Both the position numbers and the translations under genes were made by a program. From positions 62,001 to 126,000 of the forward strand of contig NZ_PHNC01000003.1 of the NCBI RefSeq assembly GCF_003121295.1: a DNA stretch of 64,000 bases. Reading direction: 5' to 3'. Positions 7,775 to 16,502 of this stretch are shown here, in pieces. Position 1 is the stretch's first letter. The number at the start of each line of letters is the position of its first letter. Source of the stretch: Streptomyces orinoci (GTDB lineage: Bacteria; Actinomycetota; Actinomycetes; Streptomycetales; Streptomycetaceae). The notes under the pieces were generated by a model that did no database searches, was not told the origin of the DNA, and saw only the letters and a program-made list of their open reading frames with translations.

Positions 7775-8776
7775 ATGCGCGCCGACCGCTTGCTCTCCCT
7801 GCTTCTGCTGCTCCAGAACCGGGGCCGGCTGACCGCGCCGGAACTCGCCCGGGAGTTGGAGGTCTCGGTCCGCACCGTCTACCGGGACATCGAGGCACTG
7901 AGTGCCTCCGGTGTCCCGGTGCTCGCCGACCGGGGCCCGTCCGGCGGTTACCGGCTGCTGGACGGCTATCGCACCCGGCTGACCGGCCTCACCGGCGACG
8001 AGGCGGGCTCACTGCTGCTGGCCGCCCTGCCCCAGGCTGCCGCCGAACTCGGCCTGGGCGCCGAACTCGCCGCCGCCCAGCTGAAATTGCAGGCCGCCCT
8101 CCCCGACGGGCCGGGCGAGCACGCCCGCCGGGTCAGGGAGCGCTTCCATCTCGATGCCCCGGCCTGGTTCCGTGCCGGAGATCCGGTGCCGCACCTGGGC
8201 ACCATCGCCGAGGCGGTCTGGCGGCAGCGGAGACTGTGGCTGCGCTATCGGTCCTGGTCCGGCGAAGCGCGGCGGACGGCGGACCCATTGGGCCTGGTCC
8301 TCAAGGGCGGCATCTGGTACCTGGTGGCGACCGGGGAGCGGGGCATCCGCACCTACCGGGTGGGACGGGTGCTGGCCTGCGAGACGGCGGAGGAGACCTT
8401 TGAGCGCCCGGCGGACTTCGATCTCGCCGCCGCCTGGCGGGAGTCGGCCCGGGCGATGGAGGCAGGACGGATCCGCGGCGAGGCCCGGCTGCGGCTTTCC
8501 CCGCGCGGCCTGCGGCTGCTGCCGGCCAAGTTCGGAGCGCTGGGGGAACGGGCGGTGGACGGGGCCGGACCGGCCGATGCCGAGGGCTGGGTCACCGTGA
8601 CGCTGGCGGTGGAGAGCCTGGAGGTGGCCGTCCATGACCTGCTCGGTCTTGGGCTGGAGGCCGAGGTGCTGGGCCCCGACGATCTCCGCGCCGCCCTGGG
8701 CGAACTCATCCGGCGGCTTGCCGCCCGCTACCCGGACGGCGGCTCAACGCCCGTACACCTGACGGCAGATCCGTGA
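7775..8776 (+). CDS. YafY-type HTH / WYL-domain transcriptional regulator
   Basis: 333 residues. An N-terminal winged helix (residues ~1-60; LARELEVSVRTVYRDIEAL is the recognition region) is followed by GPSGGYRLLDGYRTRL, then a WYL domain (~130-200, with LGLVLKGGIWYLVA and RTYRVGRV) and a C-terminal WCX-like extension. WYL domains usually sense nucleic-acid fragments or small ligands. The start codon has no clear Shine-Dalgarno; a GACAAT box seven bases before it suggests a leaderless transcript whose promoter is covered by the operator. The 3' end overlaps the convergent lipoprotein gene by 33 bases. Confidence 0.9.
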   Translation: MRADRLLSLLLLLQNRGRLTAPELARELEVSVRTVYRDIEALSASGVPVLADRGPSGGYRLLDGYRTRLTGLTGDEAGSLLLAALPQAAAELGLGAELAAAQLKLQAALPDGPGEHARRVRERFHLDAPAWFRAGDPVPHLGTIAEAVWRQRRLWLRYRSWSGEARRTADPLGLVLKGGIWYLVATGERGIRTYRVGRVLACETAEETFERPADFDLAAAWRESARAMEAGRIRGEARLRLSPRGLRLLPAKFGALGERAVDGAGPADAEGWVTVTLAVESLEVAVHDLLGLGLEAEVLGPDDLRAALGELIRRLAARYPDGGSTPVHLTADP

Positions 8777-9586
8777 CGCGTCCCCGCCCTGCTGCCAGTG
8801 CCCATAGCTCTCACCGAGGCCGCAGACTCCCGGACGGGCCCCCGGCGCGGGGGCCGGGGCGGGCGCCGGTGCCGGACGACGGGGCTCCGGAGCCGGGCGG
8901 GGCTCGCTCCGCGGCGGGGCCGGGGCGCGCACCGGCGGTGGCGCCGGATGGACGGGCAGCGGGGTGTCCGGGACCGGCACCCGGCGGCGCGGCTCCGGCG
9001 TACGCCCCGTGGGAAGGGAAGGGCGCGACGGCGCGCCCCAACTCCCCGGCGAACCGGGCAAGTCCGGTAACCGGTCGGCCGCTGCCGCGTCCCCCGGCGC
9101 CGGACCGGCATCGGACCCGGACCGCCCGGACGTGCCAGACGGCCCCGACGCCCCCGGCGGCCGGGGCAGCCAGGACGGCCAGGTGGGCGAGGCCGGCCCG
9201 GCCGTTCCCGGTGTACCCGCCATCCCCGCCGTCCCAGCCGCCCGGGACCCACCCGTGGCACCGGCAGTCCCCGGCTCCAGGGACCGCCCGTCACCGGTCT
9301 CGGCCAGCGATTCACGGTCCGGTTCCTGGCCGAGGCGCGGCTCGGTGACCCGGGAGACGCCACCGGGGCGGGCGGGCTGCGGGGACAGGGCGACACAGCC
9401 GGCGGCGGCCGTCATCGTCACCACCACCAGAGCCGCCACCACGGGCATACGAGGCACTCGCCAACCATGCGGCAGCGAGGGCCCATTGGGAATGCCGCCC
9501 AAGAGTGACACCGGATCGCGCCAACCGCCCAAGCGCCCCCCGAGGTCCTGTCGAGCCCCGAGTTCACCGCTCACCCCCCGGCTCAC
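8744..9586 (-). CDS. Pro/Gly-rich lipoprotein
   Basis: Up to 280 residues. The GTG at 9586 overlaps the lnt stop (GTGA). A GTG at 9574, spaced well behind GGAGGT, or the ATG at 9448 may be the true start. A hydrophobic segment ends in a lipobox (VTMTAAAGC), so the protein should be diacylated and anchored outside the membrane. About 170 residues of Pro-, Gly- and Arg-rich low-complexity linker follow, with a long PAPAPAPAP run, and a short folded tail with Cys (VCGLGESYGHW, ICRQVYGR). The tail resembles a small conserved cap found on other Streptomyces surface proteins. It is coupled to lnt, the enzyme that would N-acylate it. Confidence 0.75.
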   Translation of the reverse strand: MSRGVSGELGARQDLGGRLGGWRDPVSLLGGIPNGPSLPHGWRVPRMPVVAALVVVTMTAAAGCVALSPQPARPGGVSRVTEPRLGQEPDRESLAETGDGRSLEPGTAGATGGSRAAGTAGMAGTPGTAGPASPTWPSWLPRPPGASGPSGTSGRSGSDAGPAPGDAAAADRLPDLPGSPGSWGAPSRPSLPTGRTPEPRRRVPVPDTPLPVHPAPPPVRAPAPPRSEPRPAPEPRRPAPAPAPAPAPGARPGVCGLGESYGHWQQGGDASRICRQVYGR

Positions 9587-11121
9587 CTCCGCCGGGCCGT
9601 GAAGTTCTTTCGGCCGCGCAGGCCACGTACCGCCTCCAGCACGGCGTATCCGGCCAGCGCGGCCAGCGAGGCATGGACCACCCAGTCACCGAACCGCACA
9701 TAGGGGCTGGTCCCTTGCGCCAGCGGCACCTGGTACACCACGGCGCTGCTGCGCTCGGTGCCCAGCCAACGCCCCACCGTGCGGCCGCGTGCGTCCGCCA
9801 CCGCGCTCACCCCGGTCAGGGTGGCGTGCACCATGGGACGCCAGGTCTCGGCGGCCCGCAGGGCGGCCAGCGAGGCATGTTGCGCCGGGGCCCAGCTGTC
9901 CTGGAAGCTGGAGGTCGCCGACTGGGCCACCAGCAACTGGGCTCCCTGGTCCGCCAGATGGCGGCTCATATCCGGGAAGGCCGACTCGAAGCACACCAGC
10001 GGACCGATGCGCAGCCCGTCCGGCAGCCTCATCACCACCTGCGCCGTACCCCGCCTGCGGTCCTCCCGGGCCGCCTTGCCCACCGAGGTGGCCCAGCCGA
10101 GCACCGACCGTGCCGGTACATACTCACCGAAGGGCACCAGCCGCATCTTGTCGTAGCGGTCACCGGTGGGCCCGTTCGGTCCGATCAGCTCCGAACTCTT
10201 AAAGATTCCGGGCCGGTCCGAACGCCGGGCGTCCACATTGACCAGCACGTTGGCGCCGACCGTACGGGACAGGGCGGTCAGCCGGTCCCGCAGGTCCCGG
10301 CGGTCGCCCAGATCCGCCCCCACGCTGCTCTCCCCCCACACCACCAAGTCCACTTTCCGGCCCGTCAGTTGGCGGGTCAGCCGCTCCTCCAGGTCGAACC
10401 GCGGGCCGGGTCCTTCGACCACTCCCGGCTGCACCAGCGCCACCCGCACCATGCCGGCCGGCCGGGGCAGCGGCGCCCACCACCAGACCCCGGCACCCGC
10501 CAGGACGCAGCCGGACAGCCCGGCCAGCGCGGTGATCCGGGCCTGGGGCGCCGAAATCAGCGCCGTCAGTGCCGTGTTGACCGCCACCAGCAGAAAGCTG
10601 ACCAGCCACACCCCGCCCACCGAGGCCAGCCGCAGCGCCGGCCCGACCTGCCACTGACTGGCGCCCAACAGCCCCCAGGGGCCGCCCAGATACTCCCAGG
10701 ACCGCACCAGCTCGATGGCCAGCCAGAGCGCGGGCACCAGCACCAGGGCCGCCGCCACCCGGCCCGGCCCCGGCGAGCCGCCGAGCAGACGGCGTACCAG
10801 CAGCCCCCAGGGGGCCCACAACAGGCCCAGCAGCGCGGCCAGTACCAGGATGAAGACATGCAGGCTCGGCAGCAGCCAGTGGTGTACCACCAGCAGGAAC
10901 CCGGCGCCACCCAGCCAACCCTCCAGCGCGGCCCGCCGGTTGGTGGGCGCCGAGCGGACCAGCAGCAGCCAGGGCACCAGCCCGATATATGCCAGCCACC
11001 ACCAGGACGGCTCGGGGAAGGCGGGTGCGGGCAGCGCTCCCAGGACAGGCGCCAGCACGCTCCGCCGCCAGGGGGCGGCGAAGAACCGCCCCCCACGTGC
11101 AGATAGTTGCTCGTCCGCCAT
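9583..11121 (-). CDS. lnt: Apolipoprotein N-acyltransferase
   Basis: 512 residues, ATG at 11121. It transfers a third acyl chain to the N-terminal Cys of lipoproteins at the outer face of the membrane. About six hydrophobic helices occupy the first ~220 residues; the rest is a nitrilase-fold domain. The catalytic triad is visible: Glu in VVWGESSVG (~268), Lys in YDKMRLVPFGEYVP (~325) and Cys in PLVCFESAFP (~377). Streptomyces usually has two lnt genes. The stop overlaps the start of a lipoprotein gene. Confidence 0.95.
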   Translation of the reverse strand: MADEQLSARGGRFFAAPWRRSVLAPVLGALPAPAFPEPSWWWLAYIGLVPWLLLVRSAPTNRRAALEGWLGGAGFLLVVHHWLLPSLHVFILVLAALLGLLWAPWGLLVRRLLGGSPGPGRVAAALVLVPALWLAIELVRSWEYLGGPWGLLGASQWQVGPALRLASVGGVWLVSFLLVAVNTALTALISAPQARITALAGLSGCVLAGAGVWWWAPLPRPAGMVRVALVQPGVVEGPGPRFDLEERLTRQLTGRKVDLVVWGESSVGADLGDRRDLRDRLTALSRTVGANVLVNVDARRSDRPGIFKSSELIGPNGPTGDRYDKMRLVPFGEYVPARSVLGWATSVGKAAREDRRRGTAQVVMRLPDGLRIGPLVCFESAFPDMSRHLADQGAQLLVAQSATSSFQDSWAPAQHASLAALRAAETWRPMVHATLTGVSAVADARGRTVGRWLGTERSSAVVYQVPLAQGTSPYVRFGDWVVHASLAALAGYAVLEAVRGLRGRKNFTARRR

Positions 11122-12354
11122 GGAGGGCCTCCCTAGTGCATGCCTGTGGTGCCACCGCTTCCGGCCAGGGACCAGTGTGCGCGAGGTACCGGATCAGGCA
11201 CAGGGGTCACCAGTAGCGACACGCCGCATACCCTGGGTAACCGTAGGGCGCGGCGAAAGGGCGTGAAACCGGAAGTGGTAGCGCCCCCTTCGATCGCCTG
11301 CACACCACACGCCTGAGCGGGATCCGGCCAGATGCGGCGTGTCCGGATAGCGGTCTGCCGGGCGTCCAAAACCCCGATGGTGACGAGCAATCTTGGCCCT
11401 TTCGGTCGCTGGGCGGCGCAACAGCGACTCAATGTGATCCAAAGTGAGCCGGTGCGATCCTGGAGGTGCATGCCAGAACGGCGCACGGCGGTACGTCGCA
11501 CGGGTTATGGCCGACGAGCCTTGGGCAGGTACCGGGCAAAACTGGACAGGAACGCAATCCAGTTGCCGGAAGAGGTCCGTATGAGGTCTGTCGAACTCGC
11601 CACCCCGTCCGTCTGTCCGCCGGCAGCCCATGTCTCGGAGGAGTCCCATGGACAACCTTCTTGCCTGGGTGACCGCTGCTACCGCACCAGATCACGCCGC
11701 CCCCAGCTGGGTACGGCTGCGCCGTCACCGCCATCACGGTCGTCGCGAAACGTGTGCCTGTGATAGCCGGTCCGGCCTGGCGGGCGGAGCTGAAGGCCTG
11801 GTCACCCCTGTCCTCGACGACATCCACGACCTGCACGAAGGACGCGGGCAACGAAACAACCGATCGTTTCCGAACATCATCATGAGCCGCGCTCTTGACT
11901 GGTTGTTTGTGCTTCGGTCCGGGGTCCCGAAGTTACGGCGAAGCGACCGAGGGGGGGCGTCGACTGGAGCTTGAGGTCCGGGGCTTCTTGTGACCACGAC
12001 GTGCGGACCGAGAGGGGGCAACGGGTGTCGCATGCCTTTGCGGCCGGGGCTGGCGCGATAGTCCGGAAGGATCGATTCCGTTCGGGATATGTCGTATTCA
12101 TATCCAAGAGCGCCGCCTTTTGCTTCGCCGGACAGTCGTACGCCCCTCGAACAGGGCTTGTTGTCCTGCGGGCGAGGGGGGTTGGGTAGTCGCAGCGCAC
12201 CGCGAATCTCGTTGCTGCTCCACACGGACGCAATCTTTCAAACCCGCCACATGTTCGATGATGGATCGGGTTCCGCGCCGGCTGCATGCCTCCTCTCCTG
12301 GAGGTTGAACCGTTGGCGGCGGGGGTGCGGTGAGTCTTATGGAGGTGTATGGGC
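11122..12354. other. 1.2-kb region without a convincing gene
   Basis: The region has lower G+C and weak codon bias. The best candidate is a 108-codon frame at 11648-11974 (ATG behind GGAGGAG, beginning MDNLLAWVTAATAPDHAAPS), but its composition is unlike a structured protein and frames on the opposite strand compete. It more likely holds the promoter of the downstream unknown gene and degraded sequence. Confidence 0.45.
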
Positions 12355-13659
12355 ATGGCGACAACTTCCTTGGAAAGGCTGGCGTCGGCGGGCGTCGAGG
12401 TCTCCGCGGTGACCTCGGACATGCTCGCCTGGAAGGGATCCGCGCAGGAGGCCCTGGAGCAACTGTCTGTCGCACAGAGTGTCCAGGAACTGCTGCATCG
12501 TGCCCATGCTCTGTGGTGCGGGCACGACTGCGATCAAAGCCCGGCATGCACGTTCCTGTACTACCTGCGAACCCCACCCGCTGCCGCGCGCCCCTCGACC
12601 GTGAGGCCGCGCTACAACAAGCAGACTGCCCATCTGTATGCGGTCATGGGCGAAGGCGGATACGTGGGCAGGGTCCCGCAGACCCACCAAGTGAAGGTGT
12701 GGCCGCTGCTGGACGCGGTGGTGGAGCGGTGGGATGCGGCCGCCAGGCGACATGGCGGACTTCCGGAACACTACGCGGACTGGACCAAAAAACGTGATGC
12801 ACATGCCGCCGACACGGTCTCTCGCGCCTGCCGCGACACCATCCAGTGGACAGCCTGTTGGTGCGGCGAGCGATACGGGGTGGATCCGCTGGGCCTTCGA
12901 TACGTGGCATTCGCCACGATCCTCGATGACATCTGCATCCCTCCACTCGATCTGGTCGGCGGTCGCTTCCGTATGTACGGCTGGTCCGTGCGCGATCTGA
13001 TGCGGGCGATGGATACAGCCGACTGGGGACGTGACGGGGTCCATGCGCTGCTGTCGCTGATTCGGCAGTCCATCCTCCAGTACGCGGAGAAAATGGACTT
13101 CCACCCCGGAGCCGAACACCTGGGCCTGCACACGGAACTCAACGGTTCGACGAACATGTGGGACGGCGTCATCTTCCGCGGCCACACCGGTAACGCCTAC
13201 GGGACCGCAATCACGGTGGCCCGGAACAGCAGGGTCGGACCGCTGTCCTTCACCTGGCTCATGGACAGTGCCATCTGCGACTGCCTCTCCATGGATCTGT
13301 GCAAGTCGGCGATCGGAGTCTACTCGGCAGACAACCACCAGCCGACCTCGCACAAAGACCGGTCCGCGGACAAGAAGGCAAGCTACCGATCGATCTACCT
13401 CGACCTCATCGACGATCTGGTCTTCAGCGGTGCTCCCGAGCCGTTGGTTCAGTTCGGAAGCAGCGGATTCCTCTTCGTGCCGATTCAGGACCGGTACCAA
13501 GAGCGCCGACTGGGAAGGCGCTTCCCGATCTCTCCGCCGATGGCCCGCGAACTCAAGCGGCTCTTTGGCGAGACACCGACGGATGCATGGCTTGATGAGG
13601 TGTTCCACTGCGACAGGGACCACTTCCCAGCGATCCCGCCACCGGGTCACTGCCGGTAA
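12355..13659 (+). CDS. Unknown protein, possibly divergent terpene-synthase-like
   Basis: 434 residues from the ATG at 12355 (GGAGG nine bases upstream; an ATG at 12349 is too close). Mostly helical by composition, no signal peptide. I do not recognise the family directly. Three features echo class I terpene synthases in order and spacing: an aspartate pair in ATILDDICIPPLD (~190), a CDCLSMDLCK segment (~310) positioned like the NSE metal-binding motif, and a C-terminal GFLFVPIQDRY (~380) like the RY pair. None is canonical, and ~180 extra residues precede the first. G+C at third positions is lower than in neighbours, suggesting transfer. It faces the conservon-P450 operon, a plausible oxidising partner if it makes a hydrocarbon. 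Confidence 0.75.
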   Translation: MATTSLERLASAGVEVSAVTSDMLAWKGSAQEALEQLSVAQSVQELLHRAHALWCGHDCDQSPACTFLYYLRTPPAAARPSTVRPRYNKQTAHLYAVMGEGGYVGRVPQTHQVKVWPLLDAVVERWDAAARRHGGLPEHYADWTKKRDAHAADTVSRACRDTIQWTACWCGERYGVDPLGLRYVAFATILDDICIPPLDLVGGRFRMYGWSVRDLMRAMDTADWGRDGVHALLSLIRQSILQYAEKMDFHPGAEHLGLHTELNGSTNMWDGVIFRGHTGNAYGTAITVARNSRVGPLSFTWLMDSAICDCLSMDLCKSAIGVYSADNHQPTSHKDRSADKKASYRSIYLDLIDDLVFSGAPEPLVQFGSSGFLFVPIQDRYQERRLGRRFPISPPMARELKRLFGETPTDAWLDEVFHCDRDHFPAIPPPGHCR

Positions 13660-13683
13660 CGACCTCTGCCTGGTGGCGGGATC
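13632..13683. terminator. Long hairpin between convergent genes
   Basis: Perfect 12-base inverted repeat GATCCCGCCACC (13632-13643) and GGTGGCGGGATC (13672-13683) with a 28-base loop. It spans the stop of the unknown gene, just before the P450 stop on the other strand. Probably a bidirectional terminator without a U tract. Confidence 0.5.
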
Positions 13684-13700
13684 AGCTCGAATACTCCGGG

Positions 13701-15131
13701 TCAGCGCCGGAAGATCCGCCGCATCAGGGACCTCCACCAGGAGGTTCGGGGCTGGGGGGCTGGGGCGTCGGGTGCGGGGATCGGTGTGGAGGAGGAGGAG
13801 GGCTGAGTACCTGGCACATCCCCCTTTGGAAGCAGGGGTGGTGCGGGCGGCTGTGGGGCTTGTGGAGTGAACTCCGTTGGCAGCGCCACGAGATGGCGGG
13901 ACACCAAACTGGCGACCCAGGTCAGCTCGGATTCGGCGACCGCCAACCGGATGTCGGGAAGCCGGCTCATCAGCGCGTCGATGCCGGTGTCCGCGATGGC
14001 CCGGCCGATGTCCTGGCCGGGGCACTCATGCGGGCCTCCGCTGAAGGCGAGGTGGGAGCGGTTGCCGTGGACAGGTGCTGTCGGATCGGGCCGGATCGCC
14101 GAGTCCACGTTGGCTGCGGCGAATGCGAGCACCAAGAGATCTCCCGCCTTGATGTGCTGGCCCGCGAGCTCAGTGTCCTGGGTCGCCCAGCGCCCGAGCA
14201 TGGCGTTGAACGGTGGCTCGTCCCACAGGGTCTGCTCGACAGCGTCGGGGAGTGTCATATGGCCGCCGGCCAGGTTCGCGCGGCATCGGGGGTCGGTCAG
14301 CACCAATCGCAGGGTGTTTGCGATCAGGTTCGCAGTGGTCTCGAACGCAGCGATCAGCACCATGCGCAGATGCTGCTCCACCTCGTCGTCCGTCAGCTTG
14401 GCCGGGTGCTCCAGCAGCCAGCTGGTGAAGTCGGGCCCGGGGTCGGCATGTTTGCGGGCCACTGTCTTGCGCAGGGCCTCCATCACATACTCATTGCTGG
14501 CGACTGCGGTCTCCGTGGCCTTGAGCATGTCTCGGGCCGCCTGGACCAGGCGCGGCCCGTACTCTTCGGACATCCCCAGCAGCTGGGTCATGACCAGCAT
14601 GGGGAGCGGCTCGGCGAAGTCGTGCACGAGGTCGGCCTTGCCGGAGGTGCAGAAGTCGTCGACCAGCTGATTGGTGAAGCGGGTGATGTGACGCCGGACG
14701 CCACGGCGGTCGAAGCGGGCCAGGGAGTCGTTGATGGCACCGCGCCACCTCTCATGCAGATCTCCTTCGACGAAGGCGCAGATGGGCTGCCAGGTGGAGA
14801 ACGGAGTGAGCGGGTGGTCCGGAGTGATCTTGCCCTCGCGTGCGGCGCGCCAGAGCCGCGGGTCACGGGAGAAGCGTGAGGGGGTACGAGCGACATCGAG
14901 GACCTCTCGATAACCGAGGACCAGCCAGGCCGGCAGATCGCCGGGCAGCAGCACCGGCGCAACCGCGCCGTGCCGCTCGCGCAGCTGCTCGTACAGCCCC
15001 ATGGGGTCGGTCTCCGCGGCGGTCCCGTACAACCGGGCCACACCCCCGGCACCGTACGCGTGCGCAGGGCACTGCGGCGGGGGAGCGGCCAGCGCGGAGT
15101 CGGCGCGGGAGTCTTCGGCGGGTGGGGTCAC
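13701..15131 (-). CDS. cvnE: Cytochrome P450, CYP157-like, conservon member (cvnE)
   Basis: 476 residues from the GTG at 15131, which overlaps the cvnD stop (GTGA). The heme-binding loop FSGGPHECPG with its Cys ligand is intact and the I-helix has AAFETTAN. The K-helix, where nearly all P450s have ExxR, reads VEQTLWDEPP: both Glu and Arg are replaced. This EQxLW signature is the known peculiarity of the CYP157 family of Streptomyces conservons. There is a Pro-rich ~60-residue C-terminal extension ending in basic/Trp residues (WWRSLMRRIFRR), unusual for a soluble P450 and possibly membrane- or partner-binding. Substrate unknown. It corresponds to RarE/CvnE of the G-protein-like conservon system. 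Confidence 0.92.
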   Translation of the reverse strand: MTPPAEDSRADSALAAPPPQCPAHAYGAGGVARLYGTAAETDPMGLYEQLRERHGAVAPVLLPGDLPAWLVLGYREVLDVARTPSRFSRDPRLWRAAREGKITPDHPLTPFSTWQPICAFVEGDLHERWRGAINDSLARFDRRGVRRHITRFTNQLVDDFCTSGKADLVHDFAEPLPMLVMTQLLGMSEEYGPRLVQAARDMLKATETAVASNEYVMEALRKTVARKHADPGPDFTSWLLEHPAKLTDDEVEQHLRMVLIAAFETTANLIANTLRLVLTDPRCRANLAGGHMTLPDAVEQTLWDEPPFNAMLGRWATQDTELAGQHIKAGDLLVLAFAAANVDSAIRPDPTAPVHGNRSHLAFSGGPHECPGQDIGRAIADTGIDALMSRLPDIRLAVAESELTWVASLVSRHLVALPTEFTPQAPQPPAPPLLPKGDVPGTQPSSSSTPIPAPDAPAPQPRTSWWRSLMRRIFRR

Positions 15132-15751
15132 TGTGGCTCCGGGGTCTTGTGTGCTCGGTCGTACAGATAGCGCATGAGGGTCATCAGGGCGTCCCGGCAG
15201 GACGCCCGGTCGCGGGCGTCACAAGTGAAGATGGGGACGCAGTCGGGCAGGTCCATGGCGGCGCGCAGTTCGGAGACGGGGTGCACCGGCGCCCCCGGGA
15301 AGGCGTTGACGGCGACGACGAAGGGCACCCCGCGCTCCTCCAGGATGCCGACGACTTCGTAACTCACTTCCAGCCGACGGGTGTCGAGCAGAACAACCGC
15401 TCCCAGCGCGCCCTCGAAGAGGCCGTCCCACAGGAACCAGAAGCGCTCCTGGCCGGGTGTGCCGAACAGGTACAGCACCAGCTGCTCGTTGATGCTGATG
15501 CGCCCGAAGTCCATGGCGACGGTGGTTTCTATCTTCTGTTCCACCCCGGCGACGTCGTCCACGCCGACACCGGCCTGGGTCATTGTCTCCTCGGTGGTCA
15601 GTGGTCTGATCTCGCTCACCGTGCCGACCATGGTCGTCTTGCCCACGCCGAACCCGCCGACCACCACCACCTTGACGGCCGCCGCCGTCGTGGCCGGGAG
15701 GATGTCCTCCCTTCTGGGGCCAGCGTGTGGATCAGAGGTTTTGTAGTCCAT
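15128..15751 (-). CDS. cvnD: Conservon small GTPase CvnD
   Basis: 207 residues. A Ras-like GTP-binding protein of the MglA/CvnD type: P-loop GGFGVGKTTMV (~residues 32-42), switch-II-like FGTPGQERFWF (~96), and an AVNAFPG guanine-specificity region (~147) in place of NKxD. It starts 20 bases inside the cvnC 3' end, so translation is coupled. In characterised conservons the GTPase associates with the membrane complex formed by CvnA, CvnB and CvnC, acting like a prokaryotic counterpart of a G-protein-coupled relay. Confidence 0.93.
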   Translation of the reverse strand: MDYKTSDPHAGPRREDILPATTAAAVKVVVVGGFGVGKTTMVGTVSEIRPLTTEETMTQAGVGVDDVAGVEQKIETTVAMDFGRISINEQLVLYLFGTPGQERFWFLWDGLFEGALGAVVLLDTRRLEVSYEVVGILEERGVPFVVAVNAFPGAPVHPVSELRAAMDLPDCVPIFTCDARDRASCRDALMTLMRYLYDRAHKTPEPQ

Positions 15752-16094
15752 GCATCACCGCCTCCAGAAGGCATACGTCGGGGAGCGCAGCAACTCGGGC
15801 CGGGGGCCTGGCTTCCACGAGTCCGCGGGTGAGCAGATCCGTGAGCAGGACGGTCACTGTGCTGACGGGCAGCGTGAGATACGCGGATATCTCGGCGACA
15901 GAGAGCGGGTAGTCACACATGCGGACGATGGTTCCGTGCTCGGGCTGCAAGCCGGGATCGGTCTCGGTACGGGCGACGATCAACGTCACCAGATCGAGTC
16001 TGACCATCGCCTTGTTCGAGTCCTCGCAGCCCTTGGTGACGATGTACAACCGGTCCGGATTGCCGGGGTCCCATGCCTTGTCGGCTTTGCTCAT
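15732..16094 (-). CDS. cvnC: Conservon DUF742 protein CvnC
   Basis: 120 residues, ATG overlapping the cvnB stop (ATGA). DUF742 family: RLYIVTKGC near the start, then a winged-helix-like segment (SVAEISAYLTLPVSTVTVLLTD, given here only by its position ~65-86) and the VEARPP turn. DUF742 proteins sit between the roadblock protein and the GTPase in conservons and bind the complex. A DNA-binding function has not been shown for most. Confidence 0.92.
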   Translation of the reverse strand: MSKADKAWDPGNPDRLYIVTKGCEDSNKAMVRLDLVTLIVARTETDPGLQPEHGTIVRMCDYPLSVAEISAYLTLPVSTVTVLLTDLLTRGLVEARPPARVAALPDVCLLEAVMHGLQNL

Positions 16095-16498
16095 GCCACC
16101 GGCCCGCTGACACGCGGCGGACTGGTGAGGTGCTCGCCGATGCGGGCCACGAGATCGCGCATGCGCTGACCCATGAGGCCGGCATCCACGTCGTCGTCGG
16201 CCAACACCGCCAGGTAGGCTCCCGCCCCGGCCGCCATCAGATAGAAGAAGCCGCCGTCGACCTCGATGACGACCAGCCGCATCTGCCCGTCCCCGTGCGG
16301 GAATTCGGCGGCCACCGCCGTGGACAGACTCTGCAGTCCCGCACAGGCCGCGGCCAGGCGGTCCGCTGCATCTGTGTCCGTACCGTGCTGAGCCATGCGC
16401 AGGCCGTCCGAGGACAGCACGATCACGTGGCGGGTCTGAGGAACGCTGGATGCCAGATCCTTGAGCATCCAGTCCATGTTGAACCGCTGCTGCGTCAC
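16091..16498 (-). CDS. cvnB: Conservon roadblock/LC7 protein CvnB
   Basis: 135 residues from the GTG at 16498, just behind the cvnA stop; an ATG at 16528 inside cvnA is an alternative. Roadblock/LC7 domain: NMDWMLKDLASSVP at the start, VIVLSSDGLRMA, and AAEFPHGDGQMRLVVIEV. Such proteins dimerise and stimulate the GTPase activity of their MglA/CvnD-like partners. Four-base overlap with cvnC. Confidence 0.92.
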   Translation of the reverse strand: MTQQRFNMDWMLKDLASSVPQTRHVIVLSSDGLRMAQHGTDTDAADRLAAACAGLQSLSTAVAAEFPHGDGQMRLVVIEVDGGFFYLMAAGAGAYLAVLADDDVDAGLMGQRMRDLVARIGEHLTSPPRVSGPVA

Positions 16499-16502
16499 TT
16501 GG

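Noticed and set aside
9505..11106. Long plus-strand frame (533 codons) across lnt
   Set aside because: Antisense shadow of the clear lnt gene; Gln/His/Pro-rich sequence typical of reversed G+C-rich codons.
11429..11851. 140-codon minus-strand frame in the same gap
   Set aside because: No ribosome site, mixed composition, no family resemblance.
11648..11974. 108-codon frame with a good GGAGGAG ribosome site
   Set aside because: Poor codon bias, no recognisable domain and competing frames; kept only as a note in the gap entry.
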